Below the pieces are notes generated by a model that saw only the letters and a list, made by a program, of their open reading frames with translations, searched no databases and was not told where the DNA came from. Made by a program: the position numbers and the translations under genes. A stretch of 64,000 nucleotides of DNA from Thuidium tamariscinum. Taxonomy: Eukaryota > Streptophyta > Bryopsida > Hypnales > Thuidiaceae. Position 1 is the stretch's first letter; each line of letters starts with the position of its first letter. The stretch spans positions 35,205,582 to 35,269,581 of the forward strand of contig OX344751.2 in NCBI GenBank assembly GCA_947034885.2, read 5' to 3'. This document shows, piece by piece, positions 36,721-47,755 of this stretch.

Positions 36721-38911
36721 ACAATTAATTCTCAAATCTAGTTCCCAAAATATTGGGAATTTCCTCAAAATTTAGTCCCAAGACTTAGTGCTCCAAATAT
36801 CAATTTAGCATTCTAATTTAGTATGCAATTAGTTGCCGAGAGAAAAGCAACTCTTGGTGTTCCAAATTCCTCCAAAAATTAGAAACTCGTGTTAAAAAAC
36901 ACATTTGGTAGCTTGGGCCTTTAAGCATCAACCTGTGGCTGCAACTGAATGGACTGTACTATGCTTGAACTGAACAGTTGCGATTGGATCTGCTGCAAGC
37001 TGAACTAATTGCAATTGAACTTGGGCGACTTGGTTGCTTGGTTGCCTAATTTGATTTTATAACTGGTTGGAGTCCTAATTCATACAAATTCAAAACACTA
37101 GATAGGAGGTCAAGGGGAAACTAAATTTCATATTATAGTAGTGATTAACCAAATAACACAAATTGAAGAAAAATTAGAAATAATTTAGTATTGCAAAGAG
37201 TAAGAAGTGTCACAATTAGAAGGTAGGAAGTTGAAAAGTTCCCAATTAGCAACGTTTCCATTACTAATTGGGAGTCTCAACATAGAAGAGAAATAGGAGT
37301 CAAATTAGAACCTCTCAAGTCAAGTAGAAGGAGTTCAAACAACCTCAAAGAACAAGTGAAGGAAATGAAGAGTTCATTGGGAAGTTAAGGTGTTATTAGA
37401 AGTTGATAAGATTAGGTAGGAAATCTTAAAGAAGGAGTTTAGACCATTAGAAAAAGAAAATAGAATAATAATTGATTTTAGATCTTCAAGGGTCAATTAT
37501 TATTTCAAAGTCAACCATTTGAATACAATAATGGATGGGGAATAGTGTTGAAGAGAAAGAAGTAGAATAGAAAAAAAAGTAGTTAGAAGTTTAAACTTCA
37601 AATTTGTATTAAAAAATCACCTTCAAGTTGTGAGCAAAAATATCAAGGGTGTGAGGAAGATGGTGAATGATGGTGAATGATGGTGAATTCGAAGGAATAT
37701 ACAACAACCTTCCCAACGATGTGAATCCCGAGATATAAACTTAATTTTTCCTATTTCTTTCGGATGTTCAAAGTTTATCATTTAAACTAAATAATCGAAC
37801 TAGAAGTACACTTCAAAGTATCAAGGCGATTTCTGTTTCTATTTTTAGACTAAAAACCCTATAGAATTAGTTTAGAGGTTTCCAAAAACACATCACACGT
37901 AGAAATTCAATTTAAAACAAGGAAGATAGAAGTGGATGAAGTTTTAAACGAAAACTAGATAAGTCTTGAAACCTTGGAACAAGTTGAGTAAAATAGAATA
38001 AGGCTAATAACTAGAACTCAAAACCGAAATAAACACTAAATTTAGAATTGTAGATTAGGAGTAATTAGGGGATGAAGTTTGAATGAACTGATTAGCGGTC
38101 CAACTTCATCCGCTCATAACTTTTGATAGGAATGTCCGATTAGGTTGAATTTTATAGTTTTGAAAAGAAGAATAAATCCTTTACAAGATAAGGTAATTAG
38201 ATTTAGTCTGATCTAATTTTAGCAAAATAATTACAGCGGCTCGATTGTAGAGGTTAATCACATGATATCTTGCATTTTGAAGTATGTTTGATTAGGTTTT
38301 CGTATGCTTTGAGTGTACTTAGGAGTTAGAGAGATCCATTGCTTGGAAGGCACAATGGACAACCATTACAACACCCATAGATTAAAAACCATAAAAAATA
38401 AAAAGAATCTGGTTGTGTTTCCTTTTTTATCAAGGGTGGGTAAAAAAACGCTGACAACCTTCCATTACAATCTTACATCAATACATGACAAACTTTCTTT
38501 AATAAATGAGATTAGGACTTCATTAGATTGGTTAGTGTTCAAAATTGTGGCAATGGTGATGAAATTATTAGTAATTGTGTTAGAAAATTCCACCTTTCTA
38601 GTGTAAATTCATTACCAGAACTAGCCTTTTTTATTCTTTTAAGTCATGACCATGTTAAAAAATACTAAAACCATGTTACAAAATATTATGATTGTTTTTG
38701 GAAGTTAGATGACCATTATGGGTATAATTTTTGGTGGTTTTGAAGGAGTATGAATTGTTTTGAGCTACTTCAATAGCATGCTTCAAAAATTCTTAACAAA
38801 TTTGAGTTGCTCTCTCCATTTCTCATGTTTATCTTTAAAAAAATTTAATTTATCAAAAATGTCATCCAAGCAAACGAGTCACTCATTTTGCTTGTCAAAG
38901 ATTGGTTTACC
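36721..38911. other. Intergenic DNA
   Basis: No gene recognised. A small microsatellite of three GATGGTGAAT units lies at about 37660-37690. Confidence 0.4.
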
Positions 38912-39232
38912 TTAAGGTAGGAGGCTCAAACTCCGACAGGGCATTTTGAACCAAACATGACTTAGAAGTACATTTTGTTTTCTGCAATATACCAAAATGT
39001 ACAGATTGCGTACATTCTAGGAGGTGGTTGCTTTTAGAGCCCTAAGGCTTTCAACTTCAAATTTTCATAACTAATTCTACAAAGCTCCAAAAAATATGAA
39101 ACAACTTGGGTTGGATGTCATTTCCTCTTGTCTTTCAAAAAAATATTTATTGAAAAATATTTCAAGATGTTTTCCCTCCCCAAGATTGAGCTTCAGTGCT
39201 TAGATGGTCGCTTTATGGACCTCCTACCTTAG
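38912..39232. mobile_element. MITE family D, copy 1
   Basis: About 320 bp bounded by the inverted ends TAAGGTAGGAGG and CCTCCTACCTTA. It shares its ends and inner blocks (GGTCCATAAA, TTGGGTTGGATGTCATTT-like, ACTAATTCTACAAAGCTCC-like) with the element in the third PME intron at 43139-43462. No target duplication could be fixed. No coding capacity. Confidence 0.55.
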
Positions 39233-41995
39233 CTAGACTTACTGTCCTGATCATACGGAAGAACCAGTTTTTTCCTCTGCAGAGGTTGTTGACTTCCTGC
39301 CACATCTACAGGGGAAGTATGGAACTCACAGAGGGCCATCCTCGGATTCCCTGTTGCCAATCAGTCAATGACTTCCCAAGTCCACATGCCAATTGACAAC
39401 CCTTCCCACTGAAGTGACTGGACGTACGTAAAGCATCCGACTCATTTCGATTTTTTCCTCTTTGGAAAAGTATTCTTGTTTTTGTTTTTGTTGTTGACTC
39501 AAAAAGTTTCTAAAAGAAAATTGAAAAAAAAATAGAAGAAAAAAATGTTAGTTACTGCGAGAGCGAAGAATTAAGAGACTTTTTGTTTTGGTACGTGATC
39601 CTGCTGAAAACCATACGTTTAGCTCATGGATCAGTCGCCATTTCGATGAAGTTGCCATTGATTCCGGTTCCAAGCTTGTCGACGTTACGTTAACACGGCC
39701 ATGTGTTCGATCAAACTCGGGCGATGGGCCTTTGTTTCCCCGCCAGGCCGATTGAAATGTGGCTGATGGGTTTGTATTCACTCCTTTGCAATGAAATCCG
39801 TTTCAATTGTTTCAGGAAAAGAGAAGGACGTAACGCAAGCGCTGGCGCGCGACGTACAAGCAGAGCGAGTGGTTGCAACCAAAAGCGAGAAATTCAAGCT
39901 GTTACGTGCGTACCTGACGTACCTCTGTTATACATACATTGCCAATTGAATGGTCCTTTACTTTCCTCCGTGATCGACAGATGCTAATTCTCCTTCCTGA
40001 TCGATTCCCCATTTTCAATCATCACCGAGCTAGCTTCGATCAGTCTTGCGCAATTCTACAAACTCCTTCCGTATTTTTCGTCGAAACTAGTAGTGAAGCA
40101 GAGAACCCACAACATAAACATTGATGGACGTGACATGATTCGCGCGCCTGGTTGCCCGAAGTAAGTACCGAAATTCCCACCTCATGTGCAATGCGCGCCG
40201 CTGAGTGAATTGATGACACTGAGATTCTCACTAGAATTAAAGTTTCTACTTTCTACTAGCTTACTGCCCCGTTCATTAGCGCAGCTTGGATCGGAGGTAC
40301 AGTCCGCGGCCTCTGAAATGTAGCTAGATTCTTCGTAGCGTAGTCCAGAGTTGATTAAGTTAGATTAAATTGCATTGGTAAGGAACTAAGGACTAGCTGG
40401 CAGGCAGAGGTAGAGGTTGAGTGGTAGGGGTGCATCCAAAACGTGGTGTCAGCACGGTGGAGGTTTTCAGGTACAGATGAGAATGCAGGATTTTCTACCT
40501 CGTGCAGTGCAACAAATGCAGGCTGATGCTCCGGTCATGTGTACTTGGGAACTGCAAGCCTACTTGGGGACCATACTCTTCTCACTTCCATGGCAGATAT
40601 GTCTTCGGACGTAAATACCTGAAATACTAAGTTAACCATATATGTCATCAAACTTTTTGGCATAATGAAATAACAAGAAATTTTCATATTATCAATTGCC
40701 TGAGGAACATGATTGATATTGAGTTTTGTGTCAATTTGAATTTCAGGTTAACTTGAAAGTTGAAACTATGAAGCCCTCCTTTCTCAGCTAAATGTAGCCA
40801 AGCTCTGGCAACCAAAAAAATTGATTAATCTACAAGCCAATAGAGTAGGAAAGTTGTGACAGAAAATTTGAAAATGTAGTCAGATTTTATAGCAAATTAG
40901 TTGCATGTTTCCTAACTAATTTCCAAACAAAGTACGGAAGCTATCGCTACAAAAATACTATTATATTAAACGAACGACAGCTAAAACGAAAAATTATTGT
41001 ACTATTGAACAGTCTGCATCACGTACGTGTCGACCGAGAGTATAGGTAGGTATCCTGGCTTCGGGTCAAACTGCGTCACACTGCAGAATGCGCTAGAACG
41101 TGATGCAGGATCAGCTAACCCCTCCACTCCACAGATATCAATGGTGAAAGCTGGCACTGGAGAAATAGCTTCCAAAGAGAAACTGGAGGCACGTACAATT
41201 GAATACCCAATCACAAGATGCATTGAAAATTCTTCCTCCAGTTCTCTCTTTTTTGGAAACAAATGAGACGGGCTTCCTCTTCCAGCTTGAAACTGCAAGC
41301 TCTCGATCTTGATGATCAAATCAGTCCACAACAGTACGTGCTGAGTCGAATTTCAGGCTGACAGTGAAGCAGCTTAACTTGTGAGGATTTTATTTCGTTC
41401 CATAAATCATTTTTATTGACAAACATATGCAATGTTCTTCCCTCTGCCCAGGTCTGAGCCTGGCACTACGATGTACCTTAATCAATGGAAAACCATGAAT
41501 CCCTTGAATGTCCTCAAAAGGTTACACCTGGCTATTATGTACATGGCTCAACTAGGGCAAACAAAAAGAATATTTATCATGAGCGAAATTTGGGTAATAA
41601 GATTCAATTGTAAAATAAATGGTGAGAACTCACGACCTGCAGTGCTGCATTTTCCAACAAAACTGCAGACCAAGACTCGGCAGGACAGCTACAGGAGCAG
41701 GAATACCCTTTTATTGTACAAAAAAGAGATAGACAAAATCACTGTCTACTCGTATCAATTGGCAACCAAATTAGCTGAAAAAGGCTCGACAGAATCGTAT
41801 TCTCCAATGTTCCCCCCAACGTTCTCAAATGCTGTCAAATGTTCCCAATGTTGTCAAATGTGCCCAATGTTCTTAACCCTAATCCCAATTTCTATAGACC
41901 TAGCTAACCTTAGTTTTTTTTTTCTGTTACACAAGCTAATACACAACTACCTGCACTTCGAATCTCGGTCATAAAGCAATCAAGCAGTCTCCTTC
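39233..41995. other. Moderately GC-rich region without a recognised gene
   Basis: Composition here is closer to genic than to repeat DNA, and splice-like signals (TTTGTTTCAG at about 39812) are present. Fragments of open frame around 39.2-39.4 kb and 39.7-40.2 kb show no recognisable family, and none runs across plausible splice sites. It may contain a non-coding transcript or a decayed gene. The last few hundred bases before 42004 are probably the 3' flank of the pectin methylesterase gene. Confidence 0.3.
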
Positions 41996-42003
41996 GATTC
42001 TCG

Positions 42004-44978
42004 CTAGGGCTCGGTCACCCAGTCCTCGCCATTAATAAACGAGAGGGAGAGAAAGGGGGCTGCTTCGGCATCCGTGAGTTCATGAGACCATGCAACCCGG
42101 CCAAGCTCCATGGCACCCGGGCCTGAGCACTTGTATTGCCCGTAATAAGCCGTTCTGCACAAAACGCACACCTCGCCACTGTTAAAAGAGTCCTGGTGTT
42201 CTCCCAAAGTTCACGAGCATTCAGTTTCTGAATTCTCACAAGGTCAGTTTTTTTCAATCAAATGAATTCCAAATGGTCAAGGGTTTATAATTAGAGATAC
42301 AGAGGTCCAAAATTGATAGTTTCTGCATCTAATTTTGAAGGTTGTTGGGAAAACAAGCAGCTACACTTGCACTTGAAATAGGAGATATCTATGTATCGTG
42401 ACCTAAAGCACTGGGTGGAGAGTGGGCAAGCTCACTGTACTTGCAACCTCAGTGAAAACCTGGGGGAGAAAGACCAGCGCCTCTGTTACTAATGATAGGA
42501 AATTTCAAAATTAGGCAAAACCCAAGAGCAAGGACTTCACACCCAAAACTACATAGGGTGCAAAGCAATGGGCACTGCACACCACAAATTATACGTTTAA
42601 CAAGGACAGTGTCGTCTCCACCAATTCTACAAATTCACTCTTCAACCGTTTTCAACCGAAGACCATGGCTATGGAGGTATGGTAGCTAAGGCCACATTGC
42701 GTACCTTTGTCTGTCCGGGGAGTTCCAACTGTCCCAGCCCTCCCGAATGACGATGTCCTGCATGAACGTGAAGGCGAACACCACCCGCGAGTACGGTCCC
42801 CACGCTCGCCCCAGATAAACTTGACCCGAACCATTCAGAGAGCAGTTGACGAACGAGAATCCAGTTTGCACGTTGTCCGACTCTCGCTTCTGCGCCGTCA
42901 CGGACCCGTACGTGGCAGCATTCACATTCAACGCGCAATCCTGCAACCCCCCGCTAGTCAATTTTAATTACAAATATGGGATGATTACGAACATTTACAG
43001 CTAGAATCTATATTCGAGGATGCAAGCTAATCGATGCAGCAAAACAGTTACTAAATGCATGCGCAAAATAAATAGCCGCCTCTTTAAGACTGTGTTCACC
43101 AGAGACTGCGTATGCCCAATTCTATATTCATTTGCAACTAAGGGAGGAGGTCCATAAACCGACCATCTAAGGGCTGGAACAGAATTTTGGGCAGGTCAAA
43201 GATCTTGAAGTATTTTCCAGTGAATTTTTCTTGAAAGACAACTTGAATAGGCATCTAACCCAAGTCGTTTCATATTTTTTTGGAGCTCTGTAGAGTTAGT
43301 TAGGAATTTCTGAAGTCAATATGGCATAGGGCTCCAAAACCGCCCACCCCCTCAAATGTTAACTGTTTGTACATTACTGTAAAGATCAAAAAGCATCAGG
43401 TATCAGAAATATACATTTCAGAAGGTGAGTGGTTTTGGAGCCTGCGCGGTTTTCGAGCCTCCTCCCTTATGTAATTTCGCATTTAGCAGCTTCAGTATGA
43501 AATTTCAGGCTTTATACCAATCTGAACTAATCTGAAGCTTAGAGATTTCATAGGTGCACGACAGGGTTGGGTCTATGAACTTAATGTATATTTTCGCTGC
43601 TGAACTACCTGGATAGATGTGAGGGCATGGGACATGTCTTACCTTGTACAGAGATTGAGCGTCTCCGAAAATGAAGTCGATTGAGCCAACAATCTCGCAG
43701 TTCTTGTAATAGTGGCGGCCCATGTCGTCGTTGAGCGTGTCTTGGGAGCCGTAAAAGCCACAGTTGTAGAAAGCGGCGTAGTCGCCGGTAATGCGCAGCG
43801 CCACCGCTTGCTGGTTTACAGCGCCTGCTGGCGGCGCTGGTGCCGAATTCTGCGAGAGAAAACGATCAGACGAGTAGTTGGAATCAGATAATCATACTTT
43901 GGATCGAACCAGGAGTTGCGAGAGACTGACACACTATATCACTGGGAACTTGTATTATTGTGAAGGGTTAAGCGCGTATTCCGAGTTCACTGAGGAATGA
44001 ATATTTGTGAAGAGGCTAGGTGAGTTTTAGAATGACAACAAATCTTCTTCTTAACTCCTATTTCGTTTGTCTGACGTACTGTACACCCAATAGTGCACAG
44101 TTGTTTGGATTATTTGCTGAATAAAAATAATCTGCAAGCGCAACGAGACAGCCCTGAAGTGAGAAACTCGAGAGTGAACGGTGCGGAGATTGATTCAGCT
44201 TCGAATACCTTAAAGCTGATGTCTCGAGCCACGAAGTGGTCGGAGAAAACTGCCACAGAGGCACTGTCATACGTGCTTCCAGCTGAAGCTGCGTTCATGT
44301 CATACTCAATCCAAGTCACGTTCCTCCCTGCCCCTTGCATCGTTATGTAAGCTTTCGACTTAGGAATGATCACTCTTTCCCTGCAAAACAAATATGAATC
44401 AAAAAGAGACATAAACACAACGATACATAAATCCTTGAGTAGTAGAATGATATGAAAACAAAACTAGGTCCAACTAAACTGCATAGGTATAAAGTATCAC
44501 AGGACTAAACTGCAGGATATATACACATTGATTACCTGTAAGTCCCAGCCTTCACAACGATAAGCACCGGTGCGGAATTGTCATCAGGAACAGCGTTCAC
44601 AGCCTCCTGCACAGTTTTGAAATTCCCGAATCCAGCGACATCCACATAAAAAACGAGTAGCGGCGTGACGACCTTGTTGAGAACTCCTGCATCATTCTGA
44701 TTGGCTGTCACTCGGACTCTGTTTTCGAAGGCGGCGCCCACAGATGCCACCCAATTCATAAACTCGGCCGCCACTTCATCCTTACTAGACGAAGCCCCTT
44801 CTTGATGATTTTTCGACGTGTAACTTCGACTAGCACTTGTCACTTGCGTCTGAGAAAACAAGACCAACAGGAATACTGCAGTGGTGTAAAACACACCAAC
44901 CAGAAGTGCTGATGAAGCTCTGCACCTCCAGAGCTTCGTGTCCACTGGGGAACGCATTCTGCCTATCCTGGTACCCAC
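42004..44978 (-). CDS. PME: Pectin methylesterase (pectinesterase), five exons, 402 aa
   Basis: The enzyme removes methyl esters from cell-wall homogalacturonan. Exons on the minus strand: 44978-44536, 44380-44209, 43849-43643, 42940-42705, 42154-42004. All introns are GT-AG and the frames join exactly. The protein starts with a hydrophobic signal or anchor segment (about residues 24-42) and then a linker of about 60 residues without an obvious inhibitor (PMEI) domain, placing it in the short plant class. Active-site features are complete: Gln219 (QQAVALR), Gln241-Asp242 (GSQDTL), Asp263 as nucleophile ([10 protein letters not shown]), and Arg319/Trp321 (LGRAW). The C-terminal block [12 protein letters not shown] and the ending SFINGEDWV are conserved. 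It acts in the secretory route and wall. Start uncertain: ATG at 44978, with a later in-frame Met at residue 8. Intron 3 contains a MITE. Confidence 0.94.
43139..43462. mobile_element. MITE family D, copy 2, inside PME intron 3
   Basis: About 324 bp bounded by TAAGGGAGGAGG and CCTCCTCCCTTA, inside the third intron of the pectin methylesterase gene. Inner sequence is shared with 38912-39232. It does not touch the splice sites at 42941 and 43642. A target duplication was not resolved. Confidence 0.55.
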
Positions 44979-46289
44979 CCCAAAATGATCTCAAAATCTG
45001 TTGTTTAGAACAACAAAACAAGTCTGACTTGCTAGCTCCGAACAGTATTGCTACCTGTTTCTAATTCCAGCTGATCGTTTTGACACTAGCTACCTGTTTC
45101 AATTCCAGGCGCGCACCCGTACGTGAACCTTCCGGAAACTACAACAGCTAGCTAGCACGAGGAATCAATCAGTCTAGCTGCATGTTTCCTGTCGACACTG
45201 AAGACTTTCTTCCAATGACGGACCGTGAGCAATTCATACGGACATTGTGACTGTCCTAAGAAGCTAGCTAGCTGCACGTACTGCAAGCAGAAGTGCAGAA
45301 ACTGCAAACTAGCTGGTGGAGTAATATGAAAACGCAAGCTACGCCTTCGAAGGGGAGAGAGTGAGAGACCGAGAAACTACGATAACTTAGCTACAGCAAC
45401 TTAGTCGTGTATTGGCGGTCAAGTAGGGACGAAAGTTAACAGACTTGATTAATTTCTGGAGACGACGACGCCCCGCCGAGCTAGAGAGTAACTTTGATGT
45501 GTCGTCAAAAAGTGCTGGTACTCGATCTTGTGGGGGACTCGATGCATGGCGCTGCAGCAGCAGCGAGTCTGCAGCAGCTGAAGGTCTGAGCAAGGAGCTT
45601 ACGGAGCAGACGTCATTGATCGTGGGGGACTGAGGGGCAGCGGGAAACTGCAGCAGGCGTCACTGCGTACCTTGAAGAACAAGACCACACATGTACAACA
45701 TAAGAAGAAAATGGGTTGAACTGCCTAAAGTTTTGTTCGGAATGTGCTCTTCTACCTTTCAATCATTGTGTAAAAGGCTAGTGCTGAAAGCAGAGTTTCT
45801 TTTGAGTGAAAAACTGCTCAAAAGACATACAAACATTGTTTAATTGAATATAATTCGACCATATTTCTCAATATATGAAATTGCAAAATTGCTTTAGAAT
45901 ATTTGGATGAATGTCCACAATGTTGAATGACTAAATGATTCTCTTATAATCTGCACTCTTGTATTTCATCCATGTCTACATACGTGGAGAGACTCTATTG
46001 AAAAACACTCAATGAGGGTATTTTATGTTTATAGCAAATTATAGAGAATGTTTAAACTTGATTGGGAAAAAATAACTCCATACAAATTATTACTATGGAT
46101 GCAAATTCTATTGGTTTTCAAAAAATCAAGTGACTTTCATGAATATTGGGGGTGGGGTCTTTTCTAAACTTCATTGACGAAAAACCTTTTCAGAACTTAT
46201 ACTTTGGGGGAGCGGTCATTCCTATTGTAATATATCAATGGAAACAAGAAATGGATATATACCCTATACAAAGGAATCAATATGATATA
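44979..46289 (-). promoter_or_regulatory. PME upstream region
   Basis: Up to about 45.7 kb the sequence is moderately GC-rich and unlike the intergenic repeats. It presumably holds the PME promoter and leader. Short open frames around 45.4-45.6 kb overlap on both strands and resemble no known protein. CAG/CTG-rich patches (about 45550-45580) may explain them. From 45.7 kb the DNA is AT-rich. Confidence 0.3.
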
Positions 46290-46478
46290 TAGTAGAACCT
46301 CTCTTATTAAACCCTCTTTAGGCTGATAAATCTTTGCAACTCAATATGTCAGACCAATCCCAGACTGAGCCAAATTACAAAGGATGTGAGTAAATCTGAC
46401 TCTCCCTAAGTGAATAAATCTCTGTAACTCAACATGTCAGACTAGGCCAGGACTGATTGAGTTAGAGAGGTTCTAGTG
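46290..46478. mobile_element. pogo/Tc1-mariner-like MITE
   Basis: A 189-bp element with inverted ends TAGTAGAACCTCTCT and AGAGAGGTTCTAGTG, flanked by TA on both sides (46288-46289 and 46479-46480). The AGAACCTCT core resembles the ends of plant pogo-like (Emigrant/Lemi1-type) MITEs. Inside, a block of about 45 bp is repeated directly (ATAAATCTTTGCAACTCAA and ATAAATCTCTGTAACTCAA). No coding capacity. Confidence 0.6.
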
Positions 46479-46599
46479 TAGATAGCATGTAACTTAGGAG
46501 GAGAACTTCCAGTTCCTTATCACTGAAATTTTCAAAAGCAATTTAATTATCTTTTCGTTGTGCACTTAAGAAGCAGGTGAACTTAACAACATTTCGGCC

Positions 46600-47130
46600 G
46601 CACAGACTGTGATTCATAAGATGTGAAAGTACCTTGGAGGAGGCGGAGGAGTTGAAGCCTTGAAGGGCCGGCCGGGGGAGATTGACGCAATCCAGGTACT
46701 CAGTTTGAATGAATTGCACACTTCGAATTAATACCTGCCCCGCCCGCCCGCCTGACTGCTCCCAAGTCCCAGCTTAAGTAAATTAAGTATCCTTTGAAAA
46801 ATTTTAAGAGAAATTAAGCAAGTTATTCCTCCCTCCTGCTCCTCCTGCTGCTCCTTCTGCTGCAACTGCTGCTGGGCTGCCTGTCGTCACTTAAGGTTAA
46901 AATTGAATGGAATAAGTTATTAATAAAGTAAACGTGGTGGCACATTCAGTTGAGTTCAGTTGTGCATCAGGCAAAGTCAAGTTTTTTTCCTCGTCCACTT
47001 AAGTTATCATAACTTACTTACACTGCGGCTGGGCAGCAGTGAGGTCTGCGGAGTCTGCTTCCAGCGCGCGCGCTCACTGCTCCGCCTGGGCTCTGCTTAA
47101 CTTATCCTTGATGACGCAGGGGTCCAGGTT
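46600..47130. other. GC-rich island without a recognised gene
   Basis: GC-rich patches occur (GGGCCGGCCGGGGGAG near 46665; a CTCCTGCTGCTCC run near 46840; CAGCGCGCGCGCTC near 47061). This resembles a promoter or CpG-rich island, but no reading frame with recognisable protein features starts here on either strand. Confidence 0.3.
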
Positions 47131-47345
47131 TACAGCTCATCTGTCTGCGGCCAGGCTCGTACCTTACTCTTACTTACTGTAACGATGCTTACTGTCCATC
47201 AGCTTCAGACTGGGGGAGGAATCATTTGTTTTTACATAAATTTTAATCAGTATTTTCAAGGCATTTATGTGCAGGTAAACGAAGTTTTAAGTAGCGTAAG
47301 TTCATTTTGTTGCGTTGCTTTGATGACCTCCCCATCAAATTATTC

Positions 47346-47755
47346 AGGGCCTGTTTACACCCAAAAAAACTTAAATCCTCCATTACAAGTGAGCCTCGCA
47401 GGGTAAATTTTGGGTTCTCCAAAGTAAAAGTGAAAAAAAAGTCCCCGATTTTGGGCTGTGTCTAGGGTATGTACTAAACCTTTTCTCACTGAGGTAGGGT
47501 CTTTGATTGCAAATATGAATTCAGAATTTGAAAAAATATATATTTTCAAATAATTAAAAAAATTCTGCATTTTTCCTTGAGGTGAATTCATGTTGCTAGA
47601 CCCACTTCAAATGGAGGATTAAGGGTCCTGCAAAAAACTTTGGCTTGGAGCCCAAATAAATGGAGTGTTTTGACTGGAACATAGCTATCTTCTAATCAAA
47701 ATACTCCATTTGTTGGTCTCCAACCGAGGTTTTTTGGTATAAACAAGTCTTGATT
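47346..47755. mobile_element. Candidate MITE with GGGCCTGTTTACACC end
   Basis: The left end GGGCCTGTTTACACCCAAAA is matched in inverted form near 47720-47755 (TTTTTTGGTATAAACAAGTC). Inner blocks CCTCCATT and AAATGGAG also pair. The end sequence resembles those of some plant hAT or Harbinger MITEs. No target duplication was found and the superfamily is left open. Confidence 0.4.

Noticed and set aside
36060..38300. Possible LTR retrotransposon
   Set aside because: A promoter-like segment is present, but no second LTR, polypurine tract, gag or pol reading frame could be found.
39196..39396. Open frame with a short protein-like stretch near 39.3 kb
   Set aside because: Its start lies in the end of a MITE and the rest matches no family that I can name. 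It may be a decayed exon but is not supported.
41432..41974. Open frame of 180 codons on the plus strand downstream of PME
   Set aside because: No family signature, mixed low-complexity tail including repeated TTCCCAATGTT-like sequence, and position in the 3' flank of PME argue against a gene.
45387..45633. Overlapping open frames on both strands upstream of PME
   Set aside because: They reflect a GC-rich patch with CAG/CTG runs. Neither resembles a known peptide and they do not splice into PME in frame.
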